A stretch of DNA of 64,000 nucleotides from contig JAGVSM010001394.1 of NCBI GenBank assembly GCA_022494885.1, positions 62,001 through 126,000 of the forward strand, given 5' to 3'. This stretch comes from Micrasema longulum (taxonomy: Eukaryota > Arthropoda > Insecta > Trichoptera > Brachycentridae). A program made the translations under genes and the position numbers. Below, piece after piece: positions 59,301 through 64,000 of the stretch; position 1 is the first letter of the stretch; each line of letters begins with the position of its first letter. The notes under the pieces are model-generated. The model was not told where the DNA came from. It ran no database searches and saw nothing but the letters and a program-made list of their open reading frames with translations.

Positions 59301-59513
59301 ATATTTTATATGCAAAACTGTTAGTTTTGCAGATTATAATGTATTGAATTGAATATAAAATGATGACTTGCTTCATTGGTCGTTGGTCTATATTTTGGGT
59401 GAAGTTATTGCACGCCTGTGTGTCATCGATCAATGGAATATAAACCCTATAGGTATATTACGGTGATGGTAAAAGTGAAAGTATATTTTAGTTTTTGCAT
59501 ATTAGTGTAGTGA

Positions 59514-59557
59514 GTGTCCTAACGAATAGACGGGTACGTATTGAAACCGGTAGACGC
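59514..59557 (+). ncRNA. Hammerhead-ribozyme-like motif, third locus
   Basis: Stem I is GTGTC (59514-59518) with GACGC (59553-59557), fully pairable with one G-U. The core is CTAACGA (519-525; G to A versus CTGACGA), a partly paired stem II around GGGTA, GAAAC (543-547) and CGGTA. Downstream is AAGTCGCTAAGTGGTTG, the family flank. The core substitution predicts loss of activity. Confidence 0.4.
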
Positions 59558-59883
59558 AATAAGTCGCTAAGTGGTTGTTTACTAATATTTACTAACATCA
59601 GTTAAAATACTAAATATTTTTTCATTATTTCTTTAGTACATGGAGAATACAAAATATGTTTATGTATTTACTGGAATTGTTTCGGGTCTGAAAGAGTTAT
59701 GTGGGTTTGTAAAGTAGAAACCAGTAATAGTTGCCACAGTACCAACGACGCTTCATTATATTCGGGAAAATTAAGAATCTTTTAGAAATCATAAAGTTAA
59801 GATTCAAAAGGACTATCACAGTTTTAGTTTTGTTAATCTTCCTTACAAAACTTATATCCTCGTCGTAATAAAGTAAACTTGTG

Positions 59884-60230
59884 TTTAAATTTATTTCAAC
59901 AGAGAGGGAAGAAGTTTTCGAGAAGGTAATATGGAAGTCTAGGCATTTACAGGGCTTATGACCTGTCATTGGCTGGTTTAAGTGGCAACTTTACACACTG
60001 TGTAACATTCACCATTCTGTCCATGTTTGAGCATCCACATTTCCTCAACTCTTCCATCTGTTGACTTTTTTGAAGTAAACGAGCTGAAACCTTTATCACG
60101 TGGGTGAGAGTACCTTCTCGAAAACTTCTTCCCTCTCTGTTGAAATAAATTTAAATACGAACAACTCCCTAGGGAGGAAATCCAGCCAGTCTGCAAGCAT
60201 TTGGACATAATCAAACACTGTTAAACTTGT
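59884..60230 (-). repeat. Snap-back family unit with perfect 45-nt inverted arm
   Basis: 59884-59928 is repeated as exact reverse complement at 60111-60155 (45 of 45), including the locus-specific GAAGTTTTCGAGAAGG. Between them lies the minus-oriented unit (AAGTCTAGGCATTTACAGGG to ACCTTTATCACGTGGGTGAG). The outer end continues ACAACTCCCTAGGGAGG to TTGGACATAATCAAAC. Confidence 0.85.
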
Positions 60231-60864
60231 GTTTTTTATTCGTTTTTATGTTCGTCTTTCAAAACTATTTTGAAGAATACATTTGTATCTTTGAATTATA
60301 CATGTGATAGGTGTCCTCAATTGACTTTTTGTGGTTGTTAAGCTTAAACATATTAGTATTATTAAAAAAATAAGATAATTTTTCTCTTTTTTGAAGATGA
60401 TTTCGGCTTTCAATTAATTACTTGTTTATTTTATATGATTAAATTTCATCTTAATGTGATATCGGTATTTCTTTTTTTTAACATGGAGTTATTCATAAAT
60501 AATTATTTCATAAAATAAAGAAACAAATATATGAAATTTACGACGACTAATTAACATTTTAATATTTTGCGAGACAAGCGTTTAATTTTGTATTCAGATG
60601 GATTAAGAATACAGTGCTATGTGTGAAATAGAACCAGAACAATAGGCCCATATTCAAATAAAAACATTTATCTTCCATTTTTTCTACAAAGTAAAATTAA
60701 GTTTTCTGTATGAAAAATATCAAATGTAATCAATTTATTTAATAAACATATTTAATTACAGGCTACCGACGAAGGTGCTTTAAATTGGCATGTACATTTT
60801 TGTACATAAATATAGATTTTACTTTATACCGTCTCGATATGTACCGATGAAGATAGCGTTTGTA
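60231..60864. other. No gene seen
   Basis: AT-rich DNA. Confidence 0.45.
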
Positions 60865-61140
60865 ATCGTGGCCCTGGACGAGTATTTTCAACTCAATGTC
60901 TACTCTTAGGTGAAAAAAATTGATTATAGATTAGTCCGCCTTATAGTATAGTGGTTGTGAAGTGTACCATGCTTGAGGTCCTAGGTTCAATTCCCAAAGC
61001 CTGAGACAGACCATTCATTACATGTTACATATTCACGTGACCTTTTATGTAACATATCTGATCCAGGTTCGCTATAATTAAAGCACTTATGCAGTGCCCT
61101 ATGCGCCACTGGGTGTTGAAAGAGGAACGAAAATGCCTTG
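60865..61140 (+). repeat. SINE family T, full copy with 5' flank
   Basis: The 5' part CCCTGGACGAGTATTTTCAA, A-box-like TAGTATAGTGGTTGTG, B-box-like TAGGTTCAATTCCC, and tail ATGCAGTGCCCTATGCGCCA with CTGGGTGTTGAAAG. The head looks tRNA-derived but no acceptor stem closes it, so it is not a tRNA gene. Confidence 0.72.
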
Positions 61141-61189
61141 ATTGAATGTGATGTAGTTTAAGAAACCTTTTAAATGAATTAACATATTA

Positions 61190-61320
61190 CAAAAGAGATG
61201 AAAAACATTTCAGAGAAGGTAATATAGAATTCTAGGCATCTACAGGGCTTATGACCTTCATTGGCTGGTTTAAGTGGCCACTTTACACACTGTGTAACAT
61301 TCACCATTCTGCTCTTTTTA
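61190..61320 (-). repeat. Snap-back family arm fragment
   Basis: ATTACAAAAGAGATGAAAAA, TTCTAGGCATCTACAGGG, TTTAAGTGGCCACTTTACAC and CATTCACCATTCTG, ending abruptly, about 30 nt before the next copy begins. Confidence 0.7.
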
Positions 61321-61354
61321 TAAAAATATTGATTTTAAATCAATATTTGACAAT

Positions 61355-61850
61355 GTTTGATTATGTCCAAATGCTTGCAGACTAGCTAGATTTCCTCCCT
61401 AGGGAGTTGTTTATATTTAAATATATTTCAACAGATAGGGAAAACATTTTTTAATAGGGAATATGGAAGTCTAGGCATTTACAGGGCTTATGACCTGTAA
61501 TTGGCTGGTTTAAGTGGCCACTTTACACATTGTGTAACATTCACCATTCTGCCCATGTTTGAACATCCACATTTCCTCGACTCTTCCATCTGTTGACTTT
61601 TGTGAAGTTAAAACGTGATAAAGGTTTCAGCTCTTTTACTTCACAAAAGTCAACAGATGGAAGAGTTGAGGAGATGTGGATACTTAAACATGGGCAGAAT
61701 GGTGAATGTTACACAGTGTGAAAAGTGGCCACTTAAACCAGCCAATGACAGGTCATAAGCCCTGTAAATGCCTAGACTTCCATATTCCCTTTTAAAAAAT
61801 GTTTTCCCTCTCTGTTGAAATAAATTTCGATATTTGACGTCCACCATGCT
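61355..61850. repeat. Snap-back family, long near-perfect palindrome
   Basis: Arms of about 190 nt (61419-61608 and 61639-61827) are reverse complements with only scattered mismatches around a 30 nt loop. The locus-specific AAAACATTTTTTAA occurs in both arms. A single-copy outer end (ATGTCCAAATGCTTGCAGAC to TCCCTAGGGAGTTG) lies on the left only. The 65-codon minus ORF is the repeat itself. Confidence 0.88.
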
Positions 61851-61980
61851 AGAAATCAGGACAAAGAAAACCGGAAACCAGGACCTTTAGAACAATAGAC
61901 TAATGCATCAACAACTACACATGAAGGTGGACTTACTCTATTTCCTTATTCGGGACCTTTCCTGTCAGTCAACAAACGTA
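61851..61980 (-). repeat. SINE family T head fragment
   Basis: The complement of the head with CAGGACCTTTAGAACAATAG and CAACTACACATGAAGG, then the flank TTTCCTTATTCGGGACC. Confidence 0.5.
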
Positions 61981-62154
61981 CTCAATACTCGTACTCCAAA
62001 CTGAACGCGTGTCATCCTCTCTTCCGCACACATATCTTCGCACCCAAAATACATATTTAAGGGTCTTTGAAACACTATTTTGATACTAAGGGTATGGTAT
62101 CATAAGTATCGCGAAAAAAGATATGAAAATGGGTCAAGTGCTATTTCAGTTTCA

Positions 62155-63000
62155 GTGCTGCAGAGCAGCGTTTATTTTATAATAAAAAAATACATACAAG
62201 AATTTGTCACCCACGAAGTCTCAAGACTTTTCGGTGGGATACAATTTTTTTAAATTTTTATGACAGGTTTATATTACATTAATTTTATTTACATTTTACA
62301 AATTCGCTTATGAACAGGCACTATAAATTATCTAGAAGATATTTCTTCAGTTTTTTTTTTCATTTGAAGATCTTTCATGTTAATGATGGTTTTTGGGAGA
62401 TCATTAAACAATCTTGGAGCAACGCAATTTACTGTTCGCTCTCCGAAGTAATTTTTAACTCGGGGAACAAACAGGAAGCCCTTAGTTTTTATTCTAGTGT
62501 TGTTAGTGTAGGAAACTCTTTATTTATATTCCGGATCAACAAAGTGATCTACAATCAATTTGTAGTCACAAAGTTGTTTTACCGGCAGGACATTACAGAA
62601 CTTAAAATATTCACCTTCGCCCATATGTTTCGCTTTACGGATTATGCTATCCGGTACTATTCCCCTCAACAGTCTCACCTGAATATCATAAATTTTACCC
62701 AGATGAGACTGGAAGGTGAGACCCCAGACACGCACTCCGTAAGATATAATGGATTCAATGAGCGAGGTATATATGTATCTTAGCGTTTTGAAAGGGAGTA
62801 TGCTTTTGATTTCATAAATCACCTTAAGCCAGTACCTTAATCTGTCGCAGATTCCCTCAATATGAACACACCAGCTAAATTTAGAATCAATAATTATTCT
62901 TAAATATTTATGATTATTTACAACATCTATAATAGGACAATTACATTTATCTGATTCTTTATTTAAATTTGAATTTATTGTAAAATATTATATGGAACAG
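62155..63000 (-). mobile_element. LINE C-terminal relic (Jockey-like)
   Basis: On the minus strand: HKYLRIIIDSKFSWCVHIE (near 62900), then the frame 62520..62822 with TLRYIYTSLIESIISYGVRV and KFCNVLPVKQL, then after a frameshift FVPRVKNYFGERTVNCVAPR and LFNDLPKTI. These are the thumb and C-terminal parts of a non-LTR reverse transcriptase. The plus ORF 62310..62783, although longer, is its antisense shadow. The 3' UTR ends near 62155 with no clear tail. Confidence 0.75.
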
Positions 63001-64000
63001 AATTTAGAAGTAAATCTTGTTGGTATTTATCAATTTTTGGTGTCACGGTTCCAGTAAAAAACACTTTAAATTTAAATTCATTAAAAAATGACGTGCTTTT
63101 CATCAAATATAGTTTTGGGATATTTTAATGAAACTTTCAGAGACAGTTATTGAGGTGTGTGCTAAAACAAAAAATAATATTACTAAATTACGTTTAGTCA
63201 ATTTTCATCGGTGTCAAGTTAATTGTTTTTCCAATGTTTAATAATTTTACACGTTTGATAATTACGTTAGACATTCGCATGTCACTAAGGTGATTATGCT
63301 TGGTGAAAAATATTTTTTAACATAGGGTTGACATTTGAGCACAGCGTTTTTATCTCCTTTTTAAAATGATTTTTTTAAAATACAATGTCGATAAGTAGAA
63401 TTACGTATTTTCTCAGATCAGTTTCGTTTTCAAAAAAATAAACGTTTCCTTTGAAATATCTACCGATAAAAAAATATCTTTTTTAAAATAGAATTTGGTA
63501 TATTTTTAAGTTAGGTTAGTTTTGTGAACATTCTTATTTATTTAAGTAAATATTCATGTAAAAAATAAACCAAATCTTCTAAAAAGTTTCTTAAAAATTT
63601 AGTGATGGTAAACTACTTTAAAAGTAGGTTTTGAACATGGTTTGATTTAGCAAAGTGCGAGTAGTACGATTAAGCGATTATCCCCTACATAAATCTACCA
63701 TCAATTCTAACTACTAACTAGTGCCGGGAGTTTAATATGACGCTGACGGCGTGGCAGATCGACTGGAGATTAAATCACGTACCTAGTAAAATACAACTTT
63801 AAGCTATTATCACGCAAGGATTACGGGTGGGGGTTTTGATGACGTCACGGATTTTCAACTGCTAGCATTCTAAAAAGTTTAACAAAAACCTCGTTTTCCT
63901 GCAGATTTTTTTTTTTAATTTCCACTACCCTGAACCATTTAACTATTTAGGTTGATTTATAGCATTTTAGTTTTAATAAATAGCATTTTGGGTGTGTTAA
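63001..64000. other. No gene seen
   Basis: AT-rich DNA. 63700-63870 is less AT-rich and contains a CRE palindrome TGACGTCA at 63840-63847, but no exon is evident. Confidence 0.4.

Noticed and set aside
60935..61010. A true tRNA gene
   Set aside because: A- and B-box-like words are present but no acceptor stem closes, and the sequence continues into a repeated SINE body.
62310..62783. 157-codon plus ORF as a gene
   Set aside because: It is antisense to a reverse transcriptase C-terminus on the minus strand and has no motif of its own.
1..64000. CRISPR array, rRNA genes, prophage or bacterial operon
   Set aside because: No regularly spaced identical repeats, no rRNA sequence and no bacterial gene organisation; all supportable features are eukaryotic.

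Overview
This is an AT-rich eukaryotic window, most likely from an insect or other arthropod with a large, repeat-filled genome. The evidence is spliced coding sequence with GT-AG introns, many decayed non-LTR retrotransposons of arthropod type, an irritans-like mariner relic, tRNA-headed SINEs and several foldback repeats. The order or species cannot be read from the sequence. There are no bacterial genes, operons, rRNA genes or CRISPR arrays. Most open reading frames are pieces of transposons or chance frames in AT-rich DNA.

Only one host gene can be supported: a plus-strand gene of the RGS7BP/RGS9BP (R7BP) family, whose products anchor and stabilise R7-type regulators of G-protein signalling. 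Its GC-rich first coding exon (17193..17294, histidine-rich) ends in a phase-0 donor. A 34.6 kb intron follows. Exon 2 (51904..52070) carries the conserved family core, enters in phase 0 and ends in phase 2. The remaining exons are not seen and probably lie beyond 64000. A short THAP-like fragment at 35164..35244 is the only other possible host-type coding sequence.

Layout: 1-17000 is upstream DNA with a palindromic MITE (30-508), a 2.3 kb LINE (731-3013), LINE and Tc1/mariner fragments (5.4-8.7 kb), a foldback carrying hammerhead-like motifs (10.6-10.85 kb) and SINEs. 17-52 kb is intron 1. It holds LINEs at 19.6-21.8, 23.9-25.1, 25.4-25.9, 41.0-41.6, 44.5-45.1 and 50.7-51.8 kb, a CpG-rich foldback (21.8-22.7 kb), a mariner relic with long inverted arms (49.66-50.63 kb) and many SINE copies. 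52-64 kb is intron 2 or beyond, again full of LINE 3' ends and SINEs.

Two features deserve most attention. (1) A repeat family with at least ten loci (8.8, 18.7, 26.7, 32.4, 42.4, 44.2, 47.3, 59.9, 61.2 and 61.4 kb). In three loci the unit is followed by an inverted copy of its own end; the two arms match each other, including private variants, while the turnaround point differs from locus to locus. This is what snap-back or template-switch copying would leave. (2) A repeat family at 10.6, 10.8, 48.9 and 59.5 kb with a hammerhead-ribozyme-like core, whose stem I shows compensatory changes between copies.
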